Below, one piece after another: positions 24,241-34,487 of a stretch of 64,000 nucleotides of DNA (its first letter is position 1; each line of letters starts with the position of its first letter). Where the stretch lies: positions 2,604,001-2,668,000 of the forward strand of contig JAHBBC010000001.1 of assembly GCA_019915015.1 (NCBI GenBank), read 5' to 3'. The notes below the pieces were generated by a model. That model was not told the origin of the DNA. It saw only the letters and a list, made by a program, of their open reading frames with translations, and did not search any database. Made by a program: the position numbers and the translations under genes. The DNA comes from Auriscalpium vulgare. Taxonomy: Eukaryota > Basidiomycota > Agaricomycetes > Russulales > Auriscalpiaceae.

Positions 24241-24939
24241 CCGCGGTACTTGACTCACTCCTACCACTCTTCCCCGAACCTTTCCTTCCGGACTGAGTCC
24301 GGTGAAGTGCGGCAGGAGGCGCTGCTCGGGCCCACATCACGACGGTGCACAGCAGCCAAGATCGACCGTGCCTCAGATGTTCACCCAACCTCACTATAGC
24401 AAGCGCTCACGGGGCCTTGTAATTATATCGCTACCACCACTCGTTTGTCTTCAAGTCGCAGACTACCGACATGACAACCAGGCACAGCATCGGTTCAATT
24501 GGAGGAAGAGGTGAAGTAGTTGTCGACGCAGGAGGCTGCGCTGTGTGGTTGAAGGCTCCGTGCGGTCCTGCGGACCAGCAGAATGAGCAGAATTGCACTT
24601 TGCGACCGACGTACACTGCTGGAACAGGTACGATACGGTCGTCCTGCTTCGTCCTGTCACTGATCGCCACCCTTAATCTCTTCACAGGATAATAGCGCTG
24701 CCTGATGAATACTCAGGATCGGTGTCGAGTAGATCGACCGGGGTGATGCGCATGCCGGGCACGACTCGTGCAAACGGACGGTGCGTTACGGCTTGATCAA
24801 TTCTCAAAGTGCATTCTCGTATTCAGTCGCATCGCACGTATATTGTCATCTCGCCGCCAATCTGATCTTCTGACCTTATTGCCGCTGTTGGGTTTTCAGC
24901 AACTTTCGCAGCCCTCCGCACCTCGACCCGCTTTCCCTT
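24241..24939. other. intergenic DNA and promoter of protease copy 2
   Basis: No gene is supported here. From about 24,740 the DNA resembles the region upstream of protease copy 3 (shared GCCGGGCACGACTC and TCTCGCCGCCAA blocks and the same start context CCCTTATGCTGCTCTC), so it is a duplicated promoter. Confidence 0.5.
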
Positions 24940-26886
24940 ATGCTGCTCTCGTCTCATTCCCTTCTTTTTTCACTGCTTGCTCACCTTTCTCTCTATGTCT
25001 CCGCTCTCGAGTTTGACATCAGTGTCCGAACTGCGAACCCAGCCCCAGGTCTAGCGCGCCGACACCAGCACCATACGTCTAGTCTTGCGAACAACGCAAA
25101 TTCGTTATATCTTGCCAACATAACCCTTGGAGGACAAAACGTCTCTGCCATCATCGATACCGGAAGGTGAGGGGCTGACCTTACAGTGACCAAAGCTTTC
25201 TATTGACGTCGTATGAAGCTCTGACCTCTATGTGATTGATCCTGTCATCCCGGGAGCCAATGAGACTGGCACCAACATCACCATAAATTATGCCATTGGT
25301 GGGGTTCAAGGTACGTCGGTATAGTTCCTTCGTATGTTTGCAAACTTTCATGGAACACCTATAAGGGCCGATAAAATTCGCCCCGCTGAGCATCAACGGG
25401 TTCGAAATACCCCATCAAGCCTTTGGTAAGTTCCTGGAGGACTATCTTGGCCAAGCCGCTGATTTCTCGACTCAGTCCAAGCGGATCCTGCCTTTGCCAA
25501 CGGGCCCGGACAGGCCCTTATTGGCTTGGGCCCTGCGAACGGCTCGCTGATTCACGTCGCGCTCGGACGCGACTCCACAGGCGACCCGCCGCTCGACCGG
25601 ATTTTCGCACAGAATCGCAGCACTCCCAACATCCTCACCGTATTCCTCGACCGCTCGGGGGACCCCGACGAGCCGTGCCCTGGCAAGATTAGCATATCCG
25701 AGCCGGTGCGCGGGCTTGAGGCTGTTTTGGATCAGCCGAGGCTCGCTATCACGAAGGACGCGCTCTCGCTGTCGGATCAACAGCATTGGCAGGTGCTGGT
25801 CGACGAGGACGGCATTATTGGGCCGGACGGGAAGCCGGTGGCGGTCACCACGGCAATCAACACGACGAAGAACAGCAAGCAGCTGACGGCTGTGTTCGAT
25901 ACTGGCTTTTCATTGTCCCAGATCCAACCGTAAGCTTCCTCCTGTGCCATCCAAGGACTGAGCCAATGCTGAGGGCATTCATAGGGACATTGCAGCGGCA
26001 ATATACGGAAGAATTCCAGGCGCTTCCTTTGTAAGTGCGCAGAATGTCTGGGTTGTACCTTGTGCAGCGGAGGTCAACTTCACCATCCAATTTGGTGGTG
26101 TGGCCATTCCGGTGCATCCGCTGGACGTTACGAATGCGAGCAGTTTGCTGCCTCCCGACCAGTGCTTTGGAGCAGTATGTGCCCCCCTGACCCATCATGT
26201 TTCCCGCAATTAACCTATGACGCGCAGTTCCAACCCATCCAATTTGACGGCGCCCCCATCGACATCATCCTGGGCATGTCGTTCCGTGAGTGTCCAAAGC
26301 ATTCCTTCCTAGCATTCTAGGACGCTGACGGACAAGCGGTCATCTGGTAGTGCGCAACGCATACATACTGATCAACTGCGGGGACTTCGCCGACGGGACA
26401 ACGAGCAAGCTTGACCCGTACATACAGCTGCTGCCCACTACGAACATCAGCTCCGCCCACATCGACTTCGTCAACGTGCGACTGAACGGGACCGACACGA
26501 CTGGATCGCAGACACTCCTGCCCACGCCGGTTACTTACACGCCGGCCCCTCCATCTGCTACCGCAGCGACCTCTACGTCTGTGATCCAGTCCACAACACC
26601 GGCGATAGAGACATCGGGTGCCGCGGCGAACGATAAATCGCTGCTGAGTGACTCGAGCACGGACCACTCCGACAAAGGCTTTTTCGACCAGCATAAGACC
26701 GGCATCATCGTTGCAATATTGGTTGGCGGCGCCGTCTTGCTGCTGCTTGTAGCAGGCGCGATTGTGGCGGCATGCAAATGGCGCAGGGTCCAAGCCGGTG
26801 CCAGCCGACCCACTGTGTATCGCCCGTTGCATGAACCAGCTCCAATGACTGAGGTGGAGAAGGTGCATGGCTATAGCGATGAGTAG
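24940..26886 (+). CDS. membrane-anchored pepsin-like aspartic protease, copy 2
   Basis: Same seven-exon layout as copy 1. The signal peptide is LLSSHSLLFSLLAHLSLYVS. The first active-site motif is DTG|SSDLYV and the second is FDTGFSLSQ, again with Phe after Gly. The stalk is shorter than in copy 1 and Thr/Ser-rich. The transmembrane helix is GIIVAILVGGAVLLLLVAGA and the tail ends HEPAPMTEVEKVHGYSDE, almost identical to copy 1. Intron 1 uses an AAG acceptor (GTATGAAG), as in the other copies. Exon 4 and most of intron 3 are nearly identical to copy 3. All reading frames are open, so the gene looks functional. Confidence 0.86.
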
Positions 26887-27089
26887 ACGGCTGGTGTTCT
26901 CATTGTGATCGTATGCGGCATATGTAATAAATGAGTACTCGCTATCTGCAGTGCAGACTTCATGTTTGCCTCAATTATCATTTATTGGATGTCAGCCCAT
27001 TATGATACATGAGCGGCGTTATTGCTGCTCGTGATTGGCGTTGTACATGTTTGGTCGCGATCCTTCGGAGCGTCGCGATGAGTCTGCAA
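26887..27089. other. 3' flank of protease copy 2
   Basis: Short spacer after copy 2 with AT-rich runs near 26,920-26,990 that may hold the polyadenylation signal. Nothing else is recognised. Confidence 0.3.
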
Positions 27090-27420
27090 TCGGCGAGATG
27101 GCCGGAGCCTTTTTCTCGGGGGCTTTCCGCTGCTCTCACATCGTCCTATCGAGAGCCGGCCCTCGAGGAGCGCGACACGCTCCGGCCGTGCATCATTACC
27201 GTCCTCCTCCCAGTCAACGTGCACAGTGACTCGCCGAGCTTCCTCCTTGCGCACTTTTCGCGCACTCCTCGCCATCACCTTCACTGCCTGCGATTGAAGG
27301 TGAGCGCCGTATCCGAATAATTCACATCCTTATGCTCCAGCTTGATATTACCTGTCAGATATTGCTGTGGCAGTGCTGCTGCTGAAAGCAAGGCCGAACG
27401 CGCACTGTTGATAGTGTGAT
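27090..27420 (+). pseudogene. decayed ICMT-like methyltransferase, relic 2
   Basis: Two blocks resemble the intact ICMT-like gene: 27,138-27,215 (GCTCTCACATCGTC, then TATCGAGAGCC, GGAGCG and a CTCCTCC run) matches its first exon, and 27,360-27,415 matches the exon encoding TLLWCNAAAESALV. The rest, including the whole catalytic half, is missing. It sits after protease copy 2 as relic 1 sits after copy 1. It is shorter and more degraded than relic 1. Borders are approximate. Confidence 0.65.
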
Positions 27421-28114
27421 TTACCTGGGCTCTCAGGCTCAGACAGTAGCCTCCAGCCTCGGGTCACTCTGCGGCAACCGCCTGCAATGCACTCAAGTTT
27501 CAAAAAGCGCTTTGGTTCTCCCTAATTGTTCTCTAGCGCCCTCGCGCCACGGGGATAGTTGCTCTGCGGTAGCCATTTGATCTCCAAAGCGCGGCCGTGG
27601 GGCTCTGCCACACATCCCACAGAGACCGTGAACGCGTGAACTCTAATAGTAATACATTCATATCGGCAAGGTTCGTCATAGCTGGGCTCCGCGACGTGCC
27701 GTTACGTGCTGTGCCTGGCAATTTGCAACCCTGGAACGTAGGTGGGTGTTGTCCGTCACGGTCCTGGTCGCGTATCCCAGCCTAATATCTCTAGTATCGC
27801 TTACTGCTTCTCAAATAGAGCAATAAAACTCGGCGTGATCAGCATGCCGGGCACGACTCATGCAAGCGTACAGTGCGTTCCGGCCTCATTGATGCCTGAA
27901 GTAGTACTTACATTGTTATCTTCAGCTGGTTGCAGATGGATTGCTATCTCGCCGCCAAGGTGATACATAGAATTGCCAGTGGTTCTCACATTAAGTCGGT
28001 TGCCGCGATGTGTTTCATCCTGGGGTATGGCCGACGCATTTCTTGCCCTTATAATGCACTGTTGGATTTTCAGCAGCGTTCACGAACGCACTCCCCTCCA
28101 CCCCTCTGTCCCTT
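27421..28114. other. intergenic DNA and promoter of protease copy 3
   Basis: No gene is supported. From about 27,838 the sequence matches the upstream region of copy 2. A TATAAT lies at about 28,048, roughly 65 bp before the start codon. Confidence 0.5.
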
Positions 28115-30025
28115 ATGCTGCTCTCGACTCATTCCCTTCTTTTTCCACTGATTACTCACCTTTCTATCTGTGTCTCCGCTCTCGAGTTTGACATCAGTGT
28201 CCGAACTGTGAACTCAGCCCCAGGTCTAACGCGCCGACATCAGCACCATACGTCCAGCCTTGTGAACAACGCAAATTTGTTATATTCTGCCAACATAACC
28301 CTTGGAGGACAAAACGTCTCTGCCATCATCGATACCGGAAGGTGAGGGGCTGACCTTACAGTGACCAAAGCTTTCTATTGACGTCGTATGAAGCTCTGAC
28401 CTCTATGTGATTGATCCTGTCATCCCGGGAGCCAACGAGACTGGCACCAACATCACCATTGCTTATGCCGTTGGTTCTGTCCAAGGTGCCTCGATATAGT
28501 TCCTTCGTATGCTTGCAGCTTTCATGGAACACCTTCCCATAAGGGCCGATAAAATTCGCCCCGCTGAGCATCAACGGGTTCGACCTACCAGATCAGGCCT
28601 TCGGTTAGTTCTTTCAGGACTATCTTGGCCAAGCCGCTGATTTCTCGACTCAGTCCAAGCGGATCCTGCCTTTGCCAACGGGCCCGGACAGGCCCTTATT
28701 GGCTTGGGCCCTGCGAACGGCTCGCTGATTCACGTCGCGCTCGGACGCGACTCCACAGGCGACCCGCCGCTCGACCGGATTTTCGCACAGAATCGCAGCA
28801 CTCCCAACATCCTCACCGTATTCCTCGACCGCTCGGGGGACCCCGACGAGCCGTGCCCCGGCAAGATTAGCATATCCGAGCCGGTGCGCGGGCTTGAGGC
28901 TGTCTTGGACCAGCCGAAGCTCTGTATCACGAAGGACGCGCTCTCGCTGTCGGATCAACAGCATTGGCAGGTGCTGGTCGACGAAGATGGCATTATTGGG
29001 CCGGACGGGAAGCCGGTGGCGGTCACCACGGCAGTCAACACGACGAAGAACGGCAAGCAGCTGACAGCCGTGTTCGACACTGGCTTTTCATTGTCCCAAG
29101 TCCAACCGTACGCTCTCTCCCGTGGCATCGACGGGCTGAGTCAACGTTGATGGCATTCATAGCGACATTGCAGCGGCAATATATGGAAGAGTTCCCGGCG
29201 CTTCCTTTGTAAGTGCGCGGAATGTCTGGGTTGTACCTTGCGCAGCGGAGGTGAACTTCACCATCAAATTTGGTGGTGTGGCCATTCCGGTGCATCCGCT
29301 GGACGCTACGAATGCGAGCAGCTTGCTGCCTCCCGACCAGTGCTTTGGAGCAGTATGTGCCCTCCCAACCCGTCATGTTTCTCCCAATTGACCTATGATG
29401 CCCAGTTCCAACCCATTCAGTTTGACGGCGCCCCCATCGACATCATCCTGGGCATGTCGTTCCGTGAGTGTCCAAAGCATCCCTTCCTAGCATTCTAGGA
29501 CGCTGACGGACAAGCGGTCATCTGGCAGTGCGCAACGCATACATACTGATCAACTACGGAGACTTCGCCGACGGGACGACGAGCAAGCTTGACCCGTACA
29601 TACAGCTGCTGCCCACCACGAACATCAGCTCCGCCCACATCGACTTCGTCAACGTGCGACTGAACGGGACCGACACGACTGGATCGCAGACACTCCTGCC
29701 CACGCCGGTCAACTACACGCTAGCGCCTCCCTCCGCTACCGCATCCGCCTCTGTGACCGCGTCCGCCGCATCTGTAACCGCGTCCACAGCGCTGGCCGCT
29801 GAAGCATCGGGTATCGCGGCGAGGGACGGTCAGGTGGTGTGCTTCAAGGGCGATGATGATTGTTACTTCGAGCGGCACAAGCGTACCCACTTGATCATCG
29901 CCTTATCGGTGGGCGGCGCTGCTTTGCTGGTGATCGCAGTATGCTGTGTGGTGTACCAATGGCGCAGGGCTGGTGTGAAGCGGCGCACTGGATTGCCCGC
30001 TACAAAGATGCATGCCAGTGGGTAG
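28115..30025 (+). CDS. membrane-anchored pepsin-like aspartic protease, copy 3 (altered tail)
   Basis: Same exon plan and motifs as copies 1 and 2: signal peptide LLSTHSLLFPLITHLSICVS, first site DTG|SSDLYV, second site FDTGFSLSQ. The stalk contains Ala/Ser/Val/Thr repeats (SASVTASAASVTASTALAAE). The region before the membrane has Cys residues absent from the other copies (VVCFKGDDDCYF). The transmembrane helix is LIIALSVGGAALLVIAVCCVV. The cytosolic tail ends RRTGLPATKMHASG instead of the YRPLHEPAP...VHGYSDE tail of copies 1 and 2; the DNA still resembles theirs, so small indels have shifted the frame. The donor of intron 3 is GTTAGT rather than GTAAGT. Catalytic parts are intact. Confidence 0.83.
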
Positions 30026-30223
30026 TTGGTGACGTCCTGACTATCTGTGGACTTCGACGGATACTCATTTATTTATATAATGTGTTGCAATAGCAGCCTA
30101 TTTTATCATCTGTCGCTCTTTCATCGTCTGTGCTACAACGATAGCGGACTAAGGTTTACGTACACAGAATGCGACTTGGCGCGTCCCGACTTCACTGCGC
30201 CATCTGATGGTACTCTGCCTGAG

Positions 30224-30948
30224 ATGCCTTTGCTCAGGATACCATTTAGTGTCATTGTCGCTGCATGCTCTCACATCTGCATGACGCCGCCATATCGAGA
30301 GCCAGGCCTCAAGGAGCGTGACCGATACGGAGCAGCAGGCCGTCCCCCTTTCTCAATACTCCTTCTGCTCAACGCGCCCACACTCGCCAAGGTCAGCCCC
30401 TTCCCAAATCATGCACCAGCTCGATCGAACATCTTCAGACACTCCTGTGGTGCAATGCTGCTGCCGAAAGCGCGCTTGTGTCCATAGCTTGGTTGCCCGA
30501 GGGCAGCCGTTTGCGCATCACCTCAGGCGCAGCAAGCGGCCTTCTCCTCCTCGTATTTGGCACGCTGCTCCGCAAATCTGCATACAATGCGCTCGGACCG
30601 CTCTTTACGTTCGCATTGTCCCTGCGCCCGCCCGGCCAACACGCGCTTGTCACCTGCGGTCCTTATGCATATGTCCGGCACCCAAGCTACACGGGCGCAG
30701 TGCTCTGTGCCCTCGGCCTTTGCATGTGCCTTTTCTCCCCGGGTGGACTTCTGGTCGAGCTCGGGTGGCTGGATACCCAGCTGGGGAGGTGGGCGATGGG
30801 CGCTTGGGTTGGTGTCAGCATTCTGGCGACGTGGGCTGTCGTGAGGAGAGCCGCAGTCGAGGACGCGGTCCTGAAGGAAAGGTTTGGGAAGGAGTGGGAG
30901 GATTGGGCTTCCGTTGTGCGATGGAGAGTGTGTCCAGGCGTCTGGTAA
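30224..30948 (+). CDS. isoprenylcysteine carboxyl methyltransferase-like protein
   Basis: A small integral membrane methyltransferase of the ICMT/PEMT group. The ATG at 30224 gives MPLLRIPFSVIVAACSHICM. After an intron whose acceptor is probably CACCAG at 30419 (donor uncertain, near 30345) the frame runs SIEHLQTLLWCNAAAESALV to the stop at 30946. The family signature GPYAYVRHPSYTGAVL is present, and the end FGKEWEDWASVVRWRV matches the C-terminal helix that binds S-adenosylmethionine. Hydrophobic spans flank these motifs. True ICMT methylates farnesylated cysteine at the end of CaaX proteins; fungi have several ICMT-like paralogs of unknown substrate, and this may be one. It is the only intact copy of three. 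Confidence 0.75.
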
Positions 30949-31099
30949 TGTGCAGGAGGTGCTGGCGAGCGGCGCTTTGCATCGTCGCCACACAATGCGC
31001 AAATGTCAGCTTTGCCCTATCCACGCATGCAAAGCGGCTCATGTTCTGGAGCTCAAAAGGGTAACACCTGCGACTGGTGCACACAAGTTCATTGGGACC

Positions 31100-31666
31100 A
31101 TGTCTTTCACTTTCACTGCACCCGACCGCCCCTCGCCAGCCCCGGTCTTCACGCAAGATTCGTCAATGGGCCTGCCACCTGTGTACACTGGTCCCCAGCT
31201 CTCAGCCCTGCAGCGTCATATGCCGCGACGCTCGTCGCCTCTCGCTCAGCGTCCCATCGACTCGCCGATGCTGAGTGCGGTTGAAGAGCGCTTTAACGAT
31301 GTCGGTATGTCCGTCCATTTGGTCTATCCTCTGCCATGCTCATTCATGAAATCGATAGATAAGCGTGTGGACGCACGACTGACAGAGGTCGGAAACGCAT
31401 TGTATCATGAGCTCTCCGCATGTGCGTACTGTATTGCCTCCATCCATCTTCGTTGAAGCGAACTAACTTTCCATGAAGATCAGAAGACTGCGACACAGGA
31501 GGAGCAGGCATACGTCCAGGCATCCCTAGACAATCAACGAGCCGCTCTGGAGCAAATGAGAAATGTTATGGAGGCGTTTGCGGTCAGTGTGAAAGCAGAG
31601 TTGGCATCATTGCGAACCCAAGTGGACGCTCTTCAGAAGGGTTCGGCTGCTGGGCGAAGAAAGTAG
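31100..31666 (+). CDS. small coiled-coil protein, unknown function
   Basis: Exons 31100-31304, 31359-31421 and 31479-31666 join in frame to 151 codons. The N-terminal third is Pro/Ser-rich and disordered (PDRPSPAPVFTQD, RRSSPLAQRPIDSP). The rest is predicted helical with heptad-like spacing (VEERFNDVDKRVDARLTEV, then EQAYVQASLDNQRAALEQM and VKAELASLRTQVDALQK), so it is probably a coiled-coil adaptor. I do not recognise a family. The third exon uses an AAG acceptor because the CAG five bases later would create an in-frame stop. It is convergent with PUF6. Confidence 0.6.
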
Positions 31667-31797
31667 GACAAACGAGATGACTTTGGGAGCACTACCGAGT
31701 AGGATGAATATAGGCTATGCAAATGTGTGACGGGAAAATGCAGTAAATCTATCTAGATGTTGTCTACTAGGCGAGAAACATTGACACCGTCGCGCAC

Positions 31798-34139
31798 TTA
31801 CAGCTTCTTCACTTTGTCTACTAGCACCTTCCAGCCCTTAACCTCCTCCTTCGCCTTGTTGCTCTTCAAGAAGCCCTTGAACCATTCCCTCAGAATAGTT
31901 TTCTCCGCATCGCTCCCATCCCCATGCACGCGTTCTAGCAGCTCCGAAACGACGAAAACGCCGTCCCCACGAGCCATCGCTAGTGTAGTGTCCTTCCCAA
32001 CAATCTTCAAAAAGGCGCTCGCGAATGCGCTCGCGGAAAACCGCGGTGATCGCTCGACGGCTTGGCGCGTCTGCGAGAAGTGGCCGCCTTGGAGAAGCGT
32101 TTTGTACATACGCGACGTATGCGGGAGGTCGATAGGATGAGGGCGCGAGGGTTCTGCGGAAGGTAGTGGAGTAGCAAGGGGTTTGAGAAGGGCTTCCATG
32201 GCAGTCTGCTTTTCTACACCGGTCATCAGTGTGTGGATGAACGAGTTATCCCTACTGCCACACTTACCGCCATCGGCTTCCAACATGACCTCTGTCACCA
32301 CCAAGCTCCCACCGGTGTCCCGACTGACTTCTGCACCGTCCTTCTCTATCCAGGCCAACAAGTCCGGGCTTGCAGACGCGCGCACCTCGGCAATACGGAT
32401 GTCGGCCGCCTTTTTACTCGTGTGCTCACGAATCGGGTCAGTCTCGGCCAAACTTGCTACGAGCGCGGGCGTGTAGTGCCTTCGCACACGAGGAATGAAT
32501 GGGTATAATAGAGTGCGACGGCCCGCCGCGGCTAAGTAGAGTTTGGACGAATTGGAGGTGATGGTTGGGAGTAGTGACTTGGCAAGCAACTTGGTATCGC
32601 TGGGTGGCAATCGGGTCAGCTAATGTGAGTCCACATAGGTGTAGAAACTTACTCTGTGACGTCTAAGGCCGTGAAGAGAACTAACTGAGCCTCGTCATCC
32701 GTTGCCATTGTTTCAATATACGGCTTGAGTGTCTTGATGATCTGCTTGCGATCCTACATAACGCCTGATGTTAACCTCGAGTGAGTGTGATGTCCCTCAC
32801 ACGAACCTTCGCCGATCCTTGCGCCAGAAATTCACGTACGACGCGGCTGCCCTCTTTCGTGTGCACGATCTCAGCCAGCAGTTCCTGACAACTGAAACGG
32901 ATTTAACCTGCGCATACTGGGTCGATGAGAGCAGCCGCACCTTTCTAGCATTTCAAGTCGAAGCTTTTGTTGCTCGGCTTCACCTTCTGTCTCATTGACT
33001 GCTGTCAGGTATTCCAAGAGCGCTTTATGCACAATTGCATGGCGCACGGAACCCTTGTCAGGGTTGTTAAATCTGACGATTCATGAGCATCATCTGAGCG
33101 CAGTTTACTGGGGTTACGCACATGTTGAGAAGATTTTCCTTGAGAGCAGAAAGAACGCGCTTCCTCCGTTCGGCATCAGCTCCTTCGAGGACACCTTTCA
33201 GGCCACTGCGCGCGCGCTCCTGGTCTTCTTTGGTGCCAGTTTTGACGTCGAAGAGAGCCGTTTCTCTACCATAAAACGGGCGCAAGAGCAGAGCACGCTC
33301 GTATGCATTGGCATAAAGCTCGTAGATATCGGCTACGGCTCGGGTAGCCTCACGATGAAGTACAAGCCGCAGGACGTGGGGCTGAAACTCGAGAATCATA
33401 GCCAGACGATGCTTAGGACATAACCGGGCGAGTTTCGTCACAAGAAACTAAGGTAGCTTGTCAAATTGGCACCCCGTATTGAGGACACATAGGCAGCGCA
33501 CCTTCGAGTACTTGTTTTCTGCGAGCTCCTTGTATCGCCCTTTGAGCTCCGCAGCGATCTCGTCGCGCTGCTTCTGCGTACCCCATTTGACTGCTGTCTG
33601 CACTATCCGACTTGCATCATGCTTGAAGACAATCTCTTGCACTTTTCCACGAATGACGGTCATCAGAGCAGCAACATGCCTCTCCCGCTCGGCTTTCGGA
33701 ATGTTATTCTGGCGGGCGAGAGCCCATGTCTCCTTTGCCTGAGTGAGCAGGGCGGAGTGTGGTTTCGCTGCTCGGCGTTGCTCGAGCAGCACTTTCTGGG
33801 CCTTATGCGACTCTTTAGCAGCTAAACAGTGTGCCGTTAGTTGTAGAGCGAATAAAATGAATTTACGGTCGCACCGTTAGGGTCTTTCGCTGGTTTCAAC
33901 TGGGGTTCATCAACATCCATACTGTCTCCCTCCGCAACCCCGTTGCCTTCATCAACTAGCTCTTCATCGGGGTCGGACTCGTCAGACTCGCTCTGAGCTG
34001 CGAGGACAACTGGTCGGGCTCGCTTCTTGATCGGTGCGGCTGGTTTGCTCTTTGCTGCAGACTTTGAGACATGGGCCTTCTTGGATGGAGGGCCACCCTG
34101 TGATGGCGCGGAACGCTTTTTGGATTTTGAGTCGACCAT
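31798..34139 (-). CDS. PUF6: Puf6-type Pumilio repeat / CPL domain protein
   Basis: The N-terminus is Lys/Ser-rich and nuclear-looking (MVDSKSKKRSAPSQG) followed by an acidic block (SESDESDPDEELVDEG). Pumilio-like helical repeats follow, for example VFKHDASRIVQTAVKWG, then DKGSVRHAIVHKALLEYL and IVHTKEGSRVVREFL. The last third (LLYPFIPRVRRHYTP onward) fits the CPL domain. Puf6 and human PUM3 bind double-stranded or structured nucleic acid; Puf6 acts in 60S assembly and in ASH1 mRNA control. At least five short introns interrupt the gene. It is divergent from the WDR59 homolog, which has its start 348 bp away. Confidence 0.85.
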
Positions 34140-34487
34140 GGCGGAGCGAAGGGTGCAGTCACTACCCAGTGTGTCCGACGCGCGAAAATGAGCGGGGTCG
34201 CTTATCAGATAAGATGGACAAGGTACGCCTCGGATGCAATAACTTGAACAACACAGTCATTCCTCACTCCTCCAACATTCTACTACTCTAGTCTCTAGGT
34301 TTATCTGATCTGCGCCCGAGTGGCAGATTACAGCCGTTGGGCGTCACCTAGAGCCGTCGGGCAGCCGCGTGCTGCGAGTCCAGCCAGTCCCGGACAACGC
34401 GGCGCATTGAAGTATCGAGTAAGTACCGACGTAAATCTCCTGCCTGAGGACGTTTGAGGCTGATGGCTAAGCAGGATCCGCCATGCA
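34140..34487. promoter_or_regulatory. divergent promoter, PUF6 / WDR59 homolog
   Basis: 348 bp between start codons. Just before the WDR59 start, an ATG at 34483 opens a two-codon frame (ATG CAA TGA) that overlaps the real ATG at 34488. No tRNA or repeat is seen. Confidence 0.5.

Noticed and set aside
19500..31000. A mating pheromone (CaaX) gene near the protease/ICMT array
   Set aside because: I looked for short frames ending in Cys-aliphatic-aliphatic-X before a stop and found none I could support.
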